A DNA stretch of 5,570 bases from Sulfitobacter sp. Its GTDB lineage: Bacteria; Pseudomonadota; Alphaproteobacteria; Rhodobacterales; Rhodobacteraceae. The stretch is taken from contig JAGXHD010000070.1 in assembly GCA_024636395.1 (NCBI GenBank), forward strand, positions 1 through 5,570, given 5' to 3'. Below are positions 5,263 to 5,570 of this stretch, piece by piece. The translations under genes and the position numbers were made by a program. How positions within the stretch are numbered: position 1 is the stretch's first letter; each line of letters starts with the position of its first letter. The notes beneath the pieces were generated by a model. It made no database searches and had not been told where the DNA came from. It worked only from the letters and a program-made list of their open reading frames with translations.

Positions 5263-5570
5263 TGGAACGAATGCCGCATTGGGCCGATGTGGTCCTGGTT
5301 CCGCTGCTGAACCTGCTGATCGCCTTCTTCCTGTCCGGGCTGGTGATGTGGGCGATCGGCGAAAACCCGTTCAAAGCCATCCAGATCATGGTGTCGGGGG
5401 CGCTGGGGTCGACCTATGGCTGGGGCTATACGCTGTATTACGCCACCAACTTCATGCTGACCGGGCTGGGCTTTGCCGTGGCCTCGCACGCGGGGCTGTT
5501 CAACATCGGCGGCGAGGGCCAGGCGACGATGGGCGGCCTGGGCGTGGCGCTGATGTGCCTGTTCATCCCC
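5262..5570 (+). CDS. ABC transporter permease (BMP-type nucleoside importer), N-terminal 103 residues, cut by the window edge
   Basis: The frame opens at ATG 5262, whose A is the last base of the ATPase stop (TGATG), and stays open to the window end. This is the inner-membrane channel subunit (BPD_transp_2 type, like NupP). Seen: a charged short N terminus, a hydrophobic segment at residues about 9-32 (first membrane helix), a second hydrophobic stretch from about 58 to 75, the family motif ASHAGLFNIGGEGQ (74-87), which is the coupling/membrane-entry signature of these permeases, and a further hydrophobic run (91-103) entering the next helix. There is no clear ribosome-binding site of its own beyond GAAGAGG (5248-5254), so coupled translation with the ATPase is likely. 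A second, homologous permease gene is expected downstream, outside the window. Confidence 0.9.
   Translation, partial: MERMPHWADVVLVPLLNLLIAFFLSGLVMWAIGENPFKAIQIMVSGALGSTYGWGYTLYYATNFMLTGLGFAVASHAGLFNIGGEGQATMGGLGVALMCLFIP

Noticed and set aside
4827..5489. Reverse-strand open frame across the ATPase end and permease start.
   Set aside because: It is antisense to two confidently assigned, translationally coupled genes and is rich in Arg/Ser/Pro with no recognisable motif.

Overview
The window (about 60% GC by eye) looks like a chromosomal segment from an alphaproteobacterium, most likely a Rhodobacteraceae/Roseobacter-type organism. The basis is protein style and gene order: a short class IV aminotransferase tail ending in a YWDWA motif, a universal stress protein, an Nfu-type Fe-S protein, TsaB, RimI, and then a BMP-family ABC importer. 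The assignment rests on family resemblance read by eye, not on a database search. All genes are on the + strand and tightly packed. No RNA genes, mobile elements, CRISPR arrays or long repeats were seen.

Layout. Positions 1-194 hold the last 63 codons of a branched-chain-amino-acid aminotransferase. A 129-bp gap with a plausible promoter leads to a universal stress protein (324-779). A second gap (780-868) holds an imperfect inverted repeat that resembles an iron-control element, directly before a perfect TTGACA box. It precedes an apparent operon: an Nfu-type Fe-S scaffold/carrier (869-1429), tsaB (1440-2045) and rimI (2042-2458, ATGA overlap with tsaB). A 144-bp gap with two potential stem-loops precedes a periplasmic BMP-family substrate-binding protein (2603-3598). 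A strong intrinsic terminator follows, whose loop contains another perfect TTGACA. Next come the double-domain ABC ATPase (3700-5262) and the start of a membrane permease (5262 to the window edge, 1-nt overlap). A second permease would be expected beyond the right edge.

How the genes work together. The Nfu protein delivers Fe-S clusters. TsaB (with TsaD and TsaE encoded elsewhere) makes the t6A modification of ANN-decoding tRNAs. RimI acetylates the N terminus of ribosomal protein S18. This is a housekeeping translation/cofactor block. The right half is a nucleoside-type importer: periplasmic receptor, fused ATPase with one competent and one degenerate ATP site, and permease. The terminator between receptor and ATPase would make the receptor more abundant than the membrane parts.

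I see no wholly new system. The observations most worth checking are regulatory: the iron-box-like palindrome before nfu, the −35 box inside the terminator loop, and the structured leader of the binding-protein gene.
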